DNA of 64,000 nt. Source: Cryphonectria parasitica EP155. Its lineage: Eukaryota > Ascomycota > Sordariomycetes > Diaporthales > Cryphonectriaceae. The notes beneath the pieces are model-generated. The model searched no databases. It was not told the DNA's origin and saw nothing but the letters and a program-made list of their open reading frames with translations. The translations under genes and the position numbers were made by a program. The stretch covers positions 4,712,001-4,776,000 of the forward strand of contig NW_024468912.1 in the NCBI RefSeq assembly GCF_011745365.1, given 5' to 3'. Of this stretch, positions 1 through 11,672 are shown in pieces. The stretch's first letter is position 1. Each line of letters begins with the position of its first letter.

Positions 1-119
1 AACATTCTTCTTGTTGTCCTTCTCGACTGGACTCTTGACTATCGACAACCCAATTTACACCAAAGCCCTATCCTCACCCAGCAGCAATTCGATACTGTCG
101 ATACATAGTTTACGATATA

Positions 120-2012
120 ATGGATGACCAGGGCTCTTGCCAGGCGCCGTCCGGCAAGGAGTATATATCTTTCGGCCTCAGTCCCAAGGTCATTACCTTC
201 GTCGTCGCTCCCCTCATCGCCATCATACCCGCCTTTGTCCTGTTCGGCATTCCCGCTCTCTGGCAGACCCTCGGTTCCCTTTTTGGCACATACGTACGAA
301 GAAAGACTGAAGGTCGACGAGCTCGCATACTGGAGGTAATTGAGGGAGACGAGAAGCAATATTGGGAGAAACAGGAGGACAAGACTTCGGATACTACATC
401 AAGTAAAGGTGAGGAGGATGGCAGCTGGGAGAAGATCCAGGTCGAGTCCACTGCGAGTGCCCCTGATGGTAACAAGCTTGCAGAAGACTGGTCTGGTATC
501 GTGGGATTCTTCCACCCCTTCTGGTACGTACTCATGAAATGACGGGATGCGTATGGTTGGCTAATGATCTGCAGCAATGCCGGAGGCGGCGGCGAGAGAG
601 TGCTCTGGGCTGCGATTCGCGCCATTCAGTTGAAGTGGCCCAAGGCCAGGATCGTTGTATACACCGGGGATCACGAGGTTAACAAGGACCAAATCCTCAC
701 TAGAGTCAAGGTGAGCAATGTCTCGACTCGACGAACTCAAGGGGGCATCTCTTTTTGCTTACACTGTTACTTCTCAGAGCCGCTTCAACATCCACTTGCA
801 GCCACACACGATCCAATTTCTCTATCTCTCCACCCGTCACTGGGTCCTGGCGTCCACATGGCCGAGATTTACCCTTCTCTTCCAGTCCCTGGGCTCCATC
901 GTTCTCGCCTGGGATGCCTTCTCTCTCGTTGTCCCCGACATATTTGTTGACACCATGGGATACGCTTTTGCACTGGGCTTTTGCAAGTGGCTGTTTCCAA
1001 CCATACCGACCGGCGCCTACGTCCACTACCCAACAATTTCAACCGACATGCTTGACTCCCTTGATCCGAACTCCCCACTTGGCTCACAAGGTGTCAATGC
1101 TGGTCAAGGGGTGGGCTTCAAGGGCAAAGTGAAGCGGTACTATTGGAAGGGTTTCGCGTGGCTGTACTCCAAAATGGGCACAACCATCGACGTGGTTATG
1201 ACCAACTCGACCTGGACGCAGGCACATGTCACCTCGCTCTGGGGCCCTGCTCGCCGCGAGGCGGAGAAGACCGATCCCATCGCCGTTGTTTACCCACCCT
1301 GTGCAGTCGAGGAGCTCGAGGACGCCGTGGAGGTGTCTGCCGCTAGCGAGGCACAGCGCGGCAAGATCCTGCTCTACATCGCGCAGTTCCGTCCGGAGAA
1401 GAACCACCAGTTGATCGTACAGGCCTTCGCAAACTTTGTTAAGAGCAAGAGCGAGGCCTCCAAGGAGGCAAAGCTCGTCTTGGTGGGCAGCGTTCGTGAC
1501 GACCACGACTCGAAGCGCGTCTATAAACTGCGCCTCTTCGTCCGTGAACTACACATCGAGGACCAGGTTGAGTTCCGCCTGGACGCGCCCTGGCCTAACA
1601 TCCTCGAATGGCTGCAAAAGGCGAGCGTTGGCGTCAATGGCATGTGGAACGAGCACTTCGGCATTGGGGTGGTTGAGTATCAGGCCAGTGGCCTGATCGC
1701 GGTCGTGCACAACTCGGGTGGTCCCAAGTTGGACATAGTCACAGAGGTCGATGGACAACCAACTGGTAAGTTTTCGCGCCCGAACAGGCCAGCAAGCACG
1801 GCGAATATTGAGATACTAAAAACTTTTGCACATCAGGCTTCCACGCTTCCACTGCTGAAGAGTTCGCCGAGGGCTTCGAGAAGGCTCTGTCTCTTCCCGA
1901 CCCGCTAGCTGTTCGTCTGCGCGCCCGCCAGTCTGCGAAACGTTTTGGCGAGGTCGAGTTCGACCGCAAGTGGATCGAGCAGATGGACAAGCTGGTGGCG
2001 CTGACCAAGTAG
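120..2012 (+). CDS. ALG11: GDP-Man:Man3GlcNAc2-PP-dolichol alpha-1,2-mannosyltransferase (ALG11)
   Basis: Adds the fourth and fifth mannoses to the lipid-linked N-glycan precursor on the cytosolic face of the ER. I read four exons: 120-523, 575-710, 778-1765 and 1837-2012, giving 567 aa, close to the yeast length. A hydrophobic segment at about residues 20-45 fits the N-terminal ER anchor. After the first splice the protein reads [17 protein letters not shown] (about 130-146), the ALG11 signature. The GT4 half has IAQFRPEKN (from 381) and an E-x7-E pair in EHFGIGVVE (E472, E480), the usual nucleotide-sugar site. The start is the first ATG of a long open exon. Positions 1-119 look like its 5' leader. 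It is convergent with TRM2. The family assignment is firm; exon ends are inferred from frame and conservation. Confidence 0.93.
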
Positions 2013-2567
2013 TGAACCAGGGTCAGGAAGGCGAGCGAGCGGCTCATCAACTGCAGCAACTTATTTTGCTGTAGCGAATATATTGGAGACGAGAAGCGCA
2101 ATGACTATAAGTCTTGCATTTTTTTGCATCTCACGTCGAAGCGAAGAAGGCAGAAGAGGGATCGAACTCATAGACTTGCATTGAACACTCAGATACCCCA
2201 AATTTTCTTTTCTTTCTCTACTGCATCTCGCCACAACTATTTAGCGGCAATCTCACGATGATTCATCATGGCGGCGGCGTATTTTCTTCTGGGCACGGGG
2301 GTAGAATTGTATCACAATGGTTTTTTTTTTCTTTCTTCTTCACCCTAGTGGGTACACACAGAAGGTCGTCGTATCGAGTCTGTGGAGAACATGAGCGCAT
2401 GGTTGGAAATCAGAGCCAATTCAAACAGATTGTTTATACCTCATATGCAGAAAAATAGGCTTTTACCCTTCCCGTATCTGAGTCTCAACACGGGCGTGGC
2501 CCAATTGTATTCTTGTGAGATTCCAACTTCGTTGACCGGCAGGGTAGATATGGATGGTTGAGCTTCT
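2013..2567. other. intergenic, convergent 3' ends
   Basis: The stretch lies between the stop codons of ALG11 and TRM2 and is expected to hold both 3' UTRs. It contains short T-rich runs. I see no gene or RNA in it. Confidence 0.6.
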
Positions 2568-4454
2568 CTAGGCTTCTACGACCCTGTTCAGAACCGCGAC
2601 ACCCTCCACATGGCCCGTCTGCGGGAAGAAATCGAATCCCCTCAGGCTCTCAATCTCGTACCTCGTCTTGGCCTTGGTCTTCCCCTCACCTCCCTCCTCC
2701 CCATCCACCTCCTTTTTATTCTCCCCTGCCGCCGCGCCCGGCACACCCTCCACCTCGCCCCGAACCAGGACGCCCACATCCCTGGCCTGCGTGTGCACAT
2801 TGCAACTGACATAGACGACCCTCCTCGGCGCGAACCCAAGAAGCTGGCGCAAGAAACTAGCGTCGCACCCCTTGCGCGGCGGGTCGAGCACGACGATAGT
2901 CTCGTCCGGGTCGAAGGCGCTGACGGACTTGAACAGCTCTGGGGCGTCGGCGGCGATGAAGCGGCACTGGGCCTCGGGGAGGTTGTTGAGGGTTGCGTTG
3001 GTGCGGGCGAAGTCAATGGACTTTCCGGCTATATCGATGCCGATGCTGCCGCCAGTGAAGAGGGAGGAGAGGGTGATGGTGAAGAGGCCTGAGCCGGAGT
3101 AGGCGTCGATGAGATAGCGGATGGGTTTCTGCTGCGGCTGGCCCTCGGGGGCGGCCGGGGGTAGGATGTGTTGACGAATGTAGTCTGTGAATGAGGGCAG
3201 GATGGAGTTGTTGTTCTGGAAGAAGGAGCCGGCCGGGTTGGTGAAGATGAAGTCGTCAATATACTCGGTCGAGGTGGCGTTGTTGTCTGTGATGCAGGTC
3301 TTGACGTCCGTGAAGCTGTCTCCCTCGACGACCACCGCGTCGGCGGGCATAGGGTCTGGCAACTGGGCCTTCTCATCGTCTTTTGGTATCCGCCTCGTGC
3401 TCTCTCGCAGAAGAATGGTGGCCCCACGCTCGTACTTGGCAAACTCGTCCTTCATCCTGGCCCTCTCCCTCGCCATTCCCTTGCGTACCGCGTCCGTCCC
3501 GATGGGGCAGTCCTCGATGTCGATGGTCCGCCGCGAGCTCTTCAGCATGAACCCTATGTCAGGCACCTCTGTGAAGAACTTCCTCTCGCGGTTCTTGCCG
3601 CGCCGTCCATGGTTGGCACCCGGCGGCCCGTCAAAGTGTGGCGTCAGCTTGGTGCGGTAGCCGTACTGCAGTGGGCTGCCCATGGTCTCGCCGACGGCGG
3701 GTACGAGCTCTGGTGGAAGCTGGGAGAAGTTCTTGAAGGCACGCTCGACAATGGTGCGCTTGTGTGCGAGCTGGTCTGTGTAGGCCATCATCTGGAACTG
3801 GCAGCCGGAGCACCTCCCAAAGTACTGGCAGCTCACCCTGGTGTCGTCGCGCAGGGGCGAGGGCTTCACGACGGAGAGAAAATCGCCAATCGAGTGGCCC
3901 TGGTGTGTCAGGTGGCGGTAGACCTTGATCCTGATGAGGTCGCCAGGTATGGAGTAGGGTACGACGTAAATTTGTTTGCGGCCTGGCTGGCGGGCGAGGC
4001 CATCGCCTGTGGAGGAGAGGGTCTCAACCTGGACCTCGATTTCTGTGCCTGGTTCGGGAAGGTCTTCCTCCTCCTCCTTCTCATTTACTTCTTCTTTCTC
4101 TTCCTCCTCCTTCGTCATCTTGTCGGCGTCTTCCAGTTTCTGCGCCTTCAACATGGCACGGATGTCGGCCATGAGGACCTCTTCTGATGAGCCCTCCTTG
4201 ACTGGCTTTGCCTTGACCTTCTTCATCTTCTTCTGGTGACCGCCCCTCCCTCCTCCGAAGCCGTTGTTGAAAGGTCTCTTCCCATTCATCTTCCTGGCTG
4301 CATCTGTGGATTTAGGTGCTGTAGCCTCAACGGCAGACTGCATGGCTGTCTCCGCCATGTTGAAGCGCCGTGAGAAGGTGAGTTTCAGTGGTGGCGATGT
4401 AAAGGGTCTATTAATGAATCTTGGAAGCCCAGGCCTCATCAGGACATTTGTCAA
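2568..4454 (-). CDS. TRM2: tRNA (uracil-5-)-methyltransferase (TRM2/RumA-TrmA family)
   Basis: Predicted to make 5-methyluridine at position 54 of tRNA with SAM. One uninterrupted exon gives 628 aa, near the yeast Trm2 length. Order of parts: a basic N-terminus that could direct some protein to mitochondria (residues 1-35), a Gly/Lys-rich then Glu-rich linker, a TRAM domain (about 136-190), a C-x5-C-x2-C cysteine set (C209, C215, C218) like the iron-sulfur ligands of RumA, the SAM-binding DAYSGSGLF, the DPPRKGCD motif, the nucleophile Cys in YVSCNVHTQARD and a terminal HVEGVAVLNR carrying the catalytic Glu. A second Met at residue 33 would give a form without the presequence-like region. Its start faces the gamma-glutamyltransferase gene across a shared 569 nt region. 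Confidence 0.92.
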   Translation of the reverse strand: MTNVLMRPGLPRFINRPFTSPPLKLTFSRRFNMAETAMQSAVEATAPKSTDAARKMNGKRPFNNGFGGGRGGHQKKMKKVKAKPVKEGSSEEVLMADIRAMLKAQKLEDADKMTKEEEEKEEVNEKEEEEDLPEPGTEIEVQVETLSSTGDGLARQPGRKQIYVVPYSIPGDLIRIKVYRHLTHQGHSIGDFLSVVKPSPLRDDTRVSCQYFGRCSGCQFQMMAYTDQLAHKRTIVERAFKNFSQLPPELVPAVGETMGSPLQYGYRTKLTPHFDGPPGANHGRRGKNRERKFFTEVPDIGFMLKSSRRTIDIEDCPIGTDAVRKGMARERARMKDEFAKYERGATILLRESTRRIPKDDEKAQLPDPMPADAVVVEGDSFTDVKTCITDNNATSTEYIDDFIFTNPAGSFFQNNNSILPSFTDYIRQHILPPAAPEGQPQQKPIRYLIDAYSGSGLFTITLSSLFTGGSIGIDIAGKSIDFARTNATLNNLPEAQCRFIAADAPELFKSVSAFDPDETIVVLDPPRKGCDASFLRQLLGFAPRRVVYVSCNVHTQARDVGVLVRGEVEGVPGAAAGENKKEVDGEEGGEGKTKAKTRYEIESLRGFDFFPQTGHVEGVAVLNRVVEA

Positions 4455-5023
4455 TCAACAACAGACTCAGCGATTAGAGAATTCGTATCCAGTCTCAGCC
4501 TCAAAGGCCTGCCCGATGAGAGTAATCGAAACGATAGAACTGGAGGTGAGGAATGGTGGACGTGAGTGAGTGAAGGAAATTCTAGCATATTATTTTTGCC
4601 CTGGACCTCATTGGCTCAAAATGGGCAGTACCAAGATGAGCACCCAATCTGGTTAGTCCTCTTGTTTCCTGCCTTTCTTTGGCGAGTGGATGGACCCTGC
4701 ATTTTCTTTCACCGCGTGTACGGTGAATGCTTACTAATAAATGTGGACTAGCATCAAAGTACCAGAGTACGCCGTGACATAGTAGAGTCCCGTGCCGGTC
4801 TTTTGCTCATCCGGCACTGCTCGCTCGCCATACCTTTCCCCCTTTCAATTTGAATAACACTCAACATTCTCATTCCTTTATTTGCTCGTCTCGTTTGTTA
4901 TTGGAGTGTATATTTCGCTCGCTCTGGGGCACTAGACATTATTTCTTATTTTCCCCTCCCTGGCACGTTTCTACGGTTGTTTAGTCGCGGCTTCCGCCTT
5001 TGACCGATTAGAAATCGTTGAAC
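4455..5023. promoter_or_regulatory. divergent intergenic region TRM2 / gamma-glutamyltransferase
   Basis: The two genes start outward from this interval, so it must hold both promoters. T-rich pyrimidine stretches run toward the gamma-glutamyltransferase start. I cannot assign specific factor sites. Confidence 0.5.
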
Positions 5024-7132
5024 ATGAGTAAGAACATCTTTCCTGCTTGCGACCAAATAGACCAGATAAATGAATCACTAACGCTGCATCGTAGAGACTC
5101 TATCTAATGAATTGTTCCCTCTGGTGGCTTTGCAGCTTGCAGCAAGAGCATTAGCTCTGCCAGCACTGGACTTTCCCATCCATGCACCACTGTCCAGCGT
5201 CCACGGCGCCGTGGCCAGTGAGAGCACGATATGCTCGCAGATAGGCATAGATCTGTTGCGACAAGGCGTGAGTTGTCCTACTGTGTCATATCAGATGCGA
5301 ACATGAAAAGGAAAAAGAAGTTACTAAGAAAGAAGACCACTAGGGAAACGCCGCAGACGCCCATGTCGGAGCCCAATTATGCGTCGGAGTCATTGGCATG
5401 TATCACTCCGGAATAGGAGGAGGTGGCTTTGCACTCGTCCGCGACTCGGAGGGGAACTACGAGACCATAGATTACCGAGAAGCTGCACCCGCTGAGGCAT
5501 TTGAGGATATGTATAAGGGCAATTTACAAGGCGCTGTTACTGGCGGACTGGCGGTTTCGGTTCCAGGTGATCTGAAGGGACTTGAGTACCTGCATCAGAA
5601 ACATGGAGTAAGTTATCATCACGGGCGTGGAGAAGTGTAAATCTGTATGGTCTTGTTAACCGTGTAACTTCAGCTATTGCCTTGGCGAGCAGTTGTCAAC
5701 CCGGCGGTTTATGTCGCACGTAATGGTTTTAATGGTACGCTGGTTCATCCTTTCTCAAATGCTGATTGTGTTTGGCAGACTAGAAACTGATATGATCTCC
5801 TTTGTGCTTTACAGTAACGGAGGACTTAGTGAGGTATATGGATTTTGCGACAAAAGGCATTCGAGGAAACTTTCTACTTGAGGACCCCATCTGGGCCCAA
5901 GACTTCGCGCCTAACGGACGGCTGGTCCAGCTTGGGGATGTCATCACGAGGAAAAGATATGCCGAGTAAGTACGAGCACTTAGTGGTGGGCCTGGATCTA
6001 CAACTTACGCAAAATTATAGTACCCTAGAGAAGATTGGTAAACACGGCGCCGAGATACTCTACTCCGGTGAACTAGGTGCGTTTCCATGCCTGGCCCTTC
6101 TTCTTGGCCCATTCCTAACACTTTACAGCCGAAGAAATAGTCAAGCTCGTCCAAGAGACCAACGGCACCCTCACAATGGACGATATGAAGTCCTACCGCG
6201 TCTATGGAAAGCCACCAATCAGCATCGACTTCCGCGGCTTCAAGCTGTACTCCACCGGTGCCCCCAGCAGCGGCTCCATCATGCTGAGTATGCTCAAGAC
6301 CATGGAGCAGTACCCAGCCTCGGACCTGGCCGACACCAACCTCACCACCCACCGCTTCATCGAGGCCATGCGCTTCGCCTACGGTGCCCGCCTCGAGCTA
6401 GGCGACCCAGCCTACGTCTCGAACATCGAGGAGTTCGAGGCGTCCCTCCTGACCCCCCACAAGGCCAATGAGACGCGCCACAAGATCGACGACAGCACCA
6501 CCCTCCCTGTGCGCGAGTACGACCCCCACCAGCTCATCGCGGCCGAAACCCACGGCACATCGCACATCGTCACAGCCGACAGCGCCGGCATGGCCATCTC
6601 CTCCACGACGACCATCAACCTCCTCTTTGGCGCACAGATCATGACCCCCGGAAGCGGCATCATCCTCAACGACGAGATGGACGACTTTAGCATCCCAGGC
6701 GTCCGTAACAGTTTCGGCTTCGCCCCCTCGCCGGCCAACTACATCCGCCCCGGGAAGAGGCCCATGAGCTCCATCACGCCCATCATCGCCGAGCACCCCA
6801 ACGGCACCGTCTTCTTCATCACCGGCGCCGCAGGCGGGAGCCGCATCATCAGCTCCACCACCCAGACCGCCTGGCACATCCTCGAGCACGGCATGAACAT
6901 GAGCGAGGCCGTGGCCGCGCCCAGGCTGCACGACCAGCTGATCCCGAATGAGGTGTACTTTGAGTACACCTTTGACAACAGCACCGTTGCCGCTATGGTC
7001 GAGAAGGGGCACAAGCCTGTATGGGTGAGGCTGGGTGTCAGTGCTGTCCAGGGGATCCAGAGGCTTTGGGATGGAAGTTTTGAGGCTGTGGGTGAGCCGA
7101 GACAGAGGAACTCGGGTGGCTTTTCGACATGA
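5024..7132 (+). CDS. gamma-glutamyltransferase / glutathione hydrolase, secreted
   Basis: Cleaves the gamma-glutamyl bond of glutathione and transfers or hydrolyses the glutamyl group. Seven exons: 5024-5027, 5095-5267, 5344-5607, 5674-5734, 5815-5965, 6021-6076 and 6129-7132, giving 570 aa. The first coding exon is only ATGA; the following intron has gtaaga, cactaac and gtag, and the join yields MKTLSNELFPLVALQLAARA, a plausible signal peptide. No other in-frame ATG would supply one. Family marks: GNAADA, MYHSGIGGGGF, NPAVYVARNGF, and ETHGTSHIV with the autoprocessing nucleophile Thr380. Large and small subunits should arise by self-cleavage before that Thr. The fold and chemistry are certain; extracellular versus vacuolar location is inferred from the signal peptide. 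It converges on the Cro1-like gene. Confidence 0.92.
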
Positions 7133-7412
7133 AACGAGGGGGCAGCTGATGATACCCAAGAGCAGTAGCAATTTGTTTTTGGTCTTGAACCCGGAAGACA
7201 AGATTCAAGACATACATACAGCGTCGAAACTCGTAGCGGGATGTAAAGCGACATATAGAGAGAGATCAATTGTTTGTTTGTGCATCAAGGTTTTCGTATA
7301 AGAACATACAATCTGATAGGTTTTTTCCCCAGCGAAATAAAATTTCCTCCCATGAATTTGAAAACCCCCAAGAGGCAATGCATCTCGCATTATAACAGCC
7401 TAGCCCAAATAT

Positions 7413-9601
7413 CTAGTTCTCCTCCAAGAGTCCCTTTAGAGCCTGAACCGTCAGATCCAACACCTCTGGCCGTCTTGTAGCCTTCGCACACTGAGTAAGG
7501 ATCTCGATCCCTCCCTCGGCCCTGATCTTCTCTCTCGACCGCCGGCCCACGTCCCCTTCTATCGTGACGAGGTTATAGACCACAAAGGCACCACGATGTC
7601 TCAGTTCCTCGCTGTTCCCGTCCGCACACAGTCCTAGGATGTTCTTGATACCTCGCTCACGTTCTAGAATGGCATTGACCACCTCCTCGATCCCCGTCAG
7701 CGTGGCTAGTGCACCACCCGCGCCACTCCTGGTCCCCTCATCTTCTGCGTCTGCGAGTGCGAGGAGGATGTGTAGCCTGTCTTTGGCCTTTGTGGACCCG
7801 TCCGCGTACAGAGCCATGGCCTCCACGCATTGCACCAAATTGCAGATCAGCTCGACGGCCGCCTTGGTCACCATCGCGTTCGACGAGAGTAGTTGTTCCT
7901 CAATGTCTGGCCAGGCCTGCCGCACTATAGCTTGTCGCGTCTCGTCATCCGTCGAGGCCAAGTTGGTGAGTGCCATGAGGGCCTCAAAAGTAGGAAGGAG
8001 ATCTCTGCTATCGGAGTTGGGGTCTGGTGCGATAATGGATGTGAGGGGCCGGATGGCGGCGGCCTGCGGAATAGGTCTCGTGCCGCCAAAGACGTGGGTA
8101 GGGTTGGTGGAAATGAGGATGCGGGAGAGCGCTTGAGCAGCGGTACGTTTGGCTGGGGCTTCAGTGGAGGGGAGGGCATTCCATGCCGCTATAAGAAGGC
8201 GGACGGCACCTTGTTGGGCGAGTTGGCCACGTATGGTCTGGAGCATGGAGAGAGAATTGATAGTTGTGATGATCAAGGACAGGGACGCAGCCGAGCCGTT
8301 CTTGCTGTGGGTCACAAGGACAGGAGTGACGCCCGCCTCGAATACCGCCTTGCACCGCTCCTTGACATGCTCGTCGTCATTGAGAGGATCCGGAGCAAGC
8401 TTCCCCGCCGCGTTCGCATATGCCTTCAGTTGTTCCATCTTCTTCTCTTCCTCCGACTGCACTGGTCTGAACCTTGTGAGATTCACCAGGATGCTCAAGG
8501 CTCCATACGTGAGTGGTGATTTTGGCGGGGCTCCTTCCAACGTCTTGACGAGACTCTTTAGGAACTCCTTATCACTGGCTAACTCTTCCTTCACGCTCGG
8601 CCGCAACGAGGCGTAAGCCAGCCCCTCGATCGAGTTGTGCCGTGAGTGCTCCGGGTCCTTCACCAACATGGTCGTGAACATCTTGGACAGCTCTTCTATC
8701 GTGGTGCTCGCCTGCTGCACTCTCTCGTTCTCCTTGGTGCCCGGTGCGTTGAGGGGTTGTATCGCCTGGAATGTCCAACGGGTCAGTCAGACGTCCCCGG
8801 CAGGTACTCCTCGCCAATAACAGAAGGATGACGCATGCTGATGGGGTCTCTAACCCGGAGTTTCGCCAAAATCACGGCGGCCAAGTGCTGAACCTGTTCT
8901 GAATGCCTGCGCATGGAGACGGAGCCCTCCTCGACGTGCGAACCATCGGTGTTGTGAGCATACATGGATTTCACAGCGTCCTCGGGATCCTGATCGACAA
9001 CCTCCTCCAGCCACTCGATGCAATATTTCTGCACAGCCTCCCGACATGGGCCGTTCATGCAGGCTGCGTTGAGCATCTCCAGACAGGCGGTCTCGACCTT
9101 CCTGCTCTTCCACTTGCGGCGCATTAATGGACCCAGACTAGGTAAGAAGCCCTCGCTGAGGAATAGCTCCGATGTCAGGTCCGGGACGATGGGGAATATA
9201 GTGGCGGCGACGCAGAAGGCAACGATGTAGTCGTCATATGTTCCCCGCTTAAGTCGGTCCTGGAAGAAGTTGCGCATCTTCTCGGAGCCGTCATCCCCCG
9301 CAGCGTTTAGATATGCCGAGGTGGTCATAGTCGCATGACCTCGTACGACATCGGAGTTCCTCATGTCAAGATAACACAGGATGGTGTCAAGGCAGTCGGC
9401 GTCAATAACGGCACAAATCGACTTGCTGGTCTTGCTGGCCTCGAGATCCTCGTTCAGGAGCTTCGTGAGCTGGCCTAGGTCCCTGACCGTCTCGTCATCC
9501 TCCTGGCCGCCCTCCATCAGCCTCGCGAAGAGGAGGAGGGTCTGGTCTTCCCTGCTCATCTTGGACAGGTCCTGCCGAGCCTGCTCATTCACCGTCTCCA
9601 T
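7413..9601 (-). CDS. UCS-domain myosin chaperone, Cro1/She4/UNC-45 family
   Basis: UCS proteins fold and stabilise myosin motor domains; in Podospora the Cro1 member is needed for the syncytial-to-cellular switch. Two exons, 9601-8855 and 8765-7413, give 699 aa. The 89 nt intron begins gttaga and has a tandem ctgactgac branch region, and the join reads LAKLR-AIQPLN. The protein is alpha-helical throughout with armadillo-like repeats. The C-terminal half (about 250-695) matches the UCS pattern, including RTAAQALSRILISTNPTHVF, ALMALTNLAS and AAVELICNLVQC. The N-terminal part contains METVNEQARQDLSKMSREDQ, and I see no obvious TPR domain, as in other fungal members. The donor is not the consensus GTRAGT, so the exact exon-1 end is slightly less certain than the gene. 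Confidence 0.88.
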
Positions 9602-10418
9602 GGTTGAAGTGCCTTCTTGGTGCTTTGATTTTGAAAGAAGAAAAAAAAGACCTTGATGATTTCAAAAAAAAATGACAATGGAAGTGAAAGATTCAAAGGC
9701 AAAAGAGACTCGAGAACACCAACAGCAAGCCTTGGGACCTTTTATGTATTTGACAGTGGTAGCGGACCAGGCCAAAGCGTAACTGAATTCTTGGCCTGTT
9801 TCAGCGAAAGTGACTGTACAACAAGCCAAGTGGTAATGAAGAATTACGCAGGCTTATTTCTGGCAAGTTGACTGGGAATGATGGCGAGATCAGGTCAACA
9901 GGTGACCTGGGGCGACGATCATATGCTCGTCTAGGTTGTATTGTGCAGGGCAGAAAGGTGGTAAAGCAATGAGGTGGAAGAGCTAAGCGCGGGGCAACAC
10001 TTCAAGGTCAGCTTCTACCGCCCACGCCACCCCTACCAAGACACAGCCAAGACCCCTGGCATGCTGGCACGGCTGGGCACCTGGCAAACACTGCCACCCT
10101 GGCAGTTGCTGCAGCAAGGGCCCACACTGGAACGTTTTAGTGGAGGCTCGCATCTTGAGCTGCTGCAGCTACAGGGGCTCTAGCGGGAATGGGAGGCCCT
10201 AACCCCGGAGTTCCATCCGAAGCGGCCGCGGCAGGCACCAGCACTGAAACTTTGGACTGGGGCCTCGGACTACATAGTACTTTCCCTAGTACATCCATTG
10301 AGACTCTTTTGCCTCATCCCAACCCGAAGTCGAACCTCTTCAAAGGCTAAACCTCTCACCGCTTCTCACACCAACCCTCTTTCCCCGTGGTGACAGTGTC
10401 ACAGGGCCGGCAGCCGCA
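9602..10418. promoter_or_regulatory. divergent intergenic region Cro1-like / TFB4
   Basis: Both flanking genes start outward, so the interval holds both promoters. It has an A-rich run next to the Cro1-like start and GC-rich, CTGCAG-containing sequence towards TFB4. No open frame here looks like a protein. Confidence 0.5.
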
Positions 10419-11672
10419 ATGGATGCTGTCGATGCTACCACCCACTATGAGATCTATGCCACAGAAGAGACGCCTTCCCTCACTGCCATCATTGTGGACA
10501 CGAACCCTCGGGCGTGGGCAGCCATCAACAATGTCCTCCCCATATCCAAGGCTCTGGCCAACATCCTCGTCTTTGTGAACTCACAGCTGGCCTACAGCAG
10601 TTCCAGCCAGGTTGCCATCATAGCTTCACATACCAACCGCGCAGTATGGCTGTGGCCCACACCACCAAAGCCCCCGAAGCCACAGGAGAACGGTGACGAC
10701 GTCGAGATGGCTGATGTCGACCCAGCTTTTACCTCCAACTTACCAAAGATGGTGCCCTTATCGAAACGCAAGGCTTCGGCCAACAAATATGCCCAGTTCG
10801 CCCAGATCGAGTCCTCCATCCTCACATCTCTCCGCGACCTCATGACCTCAACTACTGAGGCCGACCTCGCCACAACCACGACCCAGATCTCTGGCGCTCT
10901 GACCCTCGCCCTCCACCACGCCAATAAGACCTCGCTCCAGCTGACCGCCGCAGATGGTGCACAGGCAACTGCTGGCTCCGCCAAGAACAACGGTGCCCCT
11001 GCCTCCGCCAACCCAGCCGCCCTCTCCTCCCTTAGTGGCTCCCTGCGTGGCCTGCACGCCCGCATCCTCGTCCTGTCCGTTTCGGACTCCTCGGCGTCCC
11101 AATACATACCCACCATGAACGCCGTCTTTGCTGCCTCCCACGCCGGCATTCCCATCGATATCCTATCGCTCCACGGGGCGCCAACCTTCCTGCAGCAGGC
11201 AAGCTACATCACACGCGGCACCTTCCTCGAGGCCACCAGCCCGCAGGGTCTCCTCACCTACCTCATGTTCGGCTTCGCCTCCGCCATCGACTCCAGGCAA
11301 ACCGTCACCACCACCACCACCGGCGCAGGACAGGCCGGCACGCGCGCTGCGATCGATGGAGCCACAGGGCTGGAGCAGCTAGTGAGCCCGTCCACTACGA
11401 ACGTCGACTTTCGGGCCGCCTGTTTCTGCCACAGGAAGGTCATCGACACGGGCTTCGTGTGCAGCATCTGCCTGTCGATCTTCTGCGAGGTGCCCGAGGA
11501 CGCCGAGTGCTACACGTGCGGGAACAAGCTTGCCCTGGGAAGGTATGGCGCAAAGCCGGCGGTCGTGCCCAGGCAGAAGAAAAAGAAGAAGCGGAAGTTG
11601 GGTCTCAATGGCGAGCCAGTTGCCGCAAGCGAGCAGCCAGGCAGTTTGACTGCGACACCGAGACCAGGCTGA
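10419..11672 (+). CDS. TFB4: TFIIH core subunit TFB4 (p34/GTF2H3)
   Basis: Subunit of the TFIIH core used in RNA polymerase II initiation and nucleotide excision repair. It pairs with the p44/SSL1 subunit. One exon, 417 aa. The N-terminal part is a von Willebrand A-like fold (LTAIIVDTNPRAWAAINN near the start, RILVLSVSDSSASQYIPTMN and GIPIDILSLHG in the middle). The C-terminus has a cysteine-rich zinc module starting at C335 (ACFCHRKVIDTGFVC, CSICLSIFC, CYTCGNKL). A run of Lys/Arg (QKKKKKRKLG) close to the C-terminus could be a nuclear signal. A Thr/Gly/Ala-rich insertion (about 290-315) and an Asp/Glu-rich segment (about 90-105) lengthen it relative to the human protein. The downstream neighbour is convergent. 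Confidence 0.93.
   Translation: MDAVDATTHYEIYATEETPSLTAIIVDTNPRAWAAINNVLPISKALANILVFVNSQLAYSSSSQVAIIASHTNRAVWLWPTPPKPPKPQENGDDVEMADVDPAFTSNLPKMVPLSKRKASANKYAQFAQIESSILTSLRDLMTSTTEADLATTTTQISGALTLALHHANKTSLQLTAADGAQATAGSAKNNGAPASANPAALSSLSGSLRGLHARILVLSVSDSSASQYIPTMNAVFAASHAGIPIDILSLHGAPTFLQQASYITRGTFLEATSPQGLLTYLMFGFASAIDSRQTVTTTTTGAGQAGTRAAIDGATGLEQLVSPSTTNVDFRAACFCHRKVIDTGFVCSICLSIFCEVPEDAECYTCGNKLALGRYGAKPAVVPRQKKKKKRKLGLNGEPVAASEQPGSLTATPRPG

Noticed and set aside
2140..2190. Minus-strand gagttcgatccc resembling a tRNA B box
   Set aside because: No T-arm stem pairing, acceptor stem or A box at proper distance.
6398..7201. Long open frame antisense to gamma-glutamyltransferase
   Set aside because: It is the shadow of GC-rich third codon positions on the real coding strand; the translation is Gly/Val/Asp-rich and domain-free. 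The same applies to antisense frames over TFB4, ADH and THR4.
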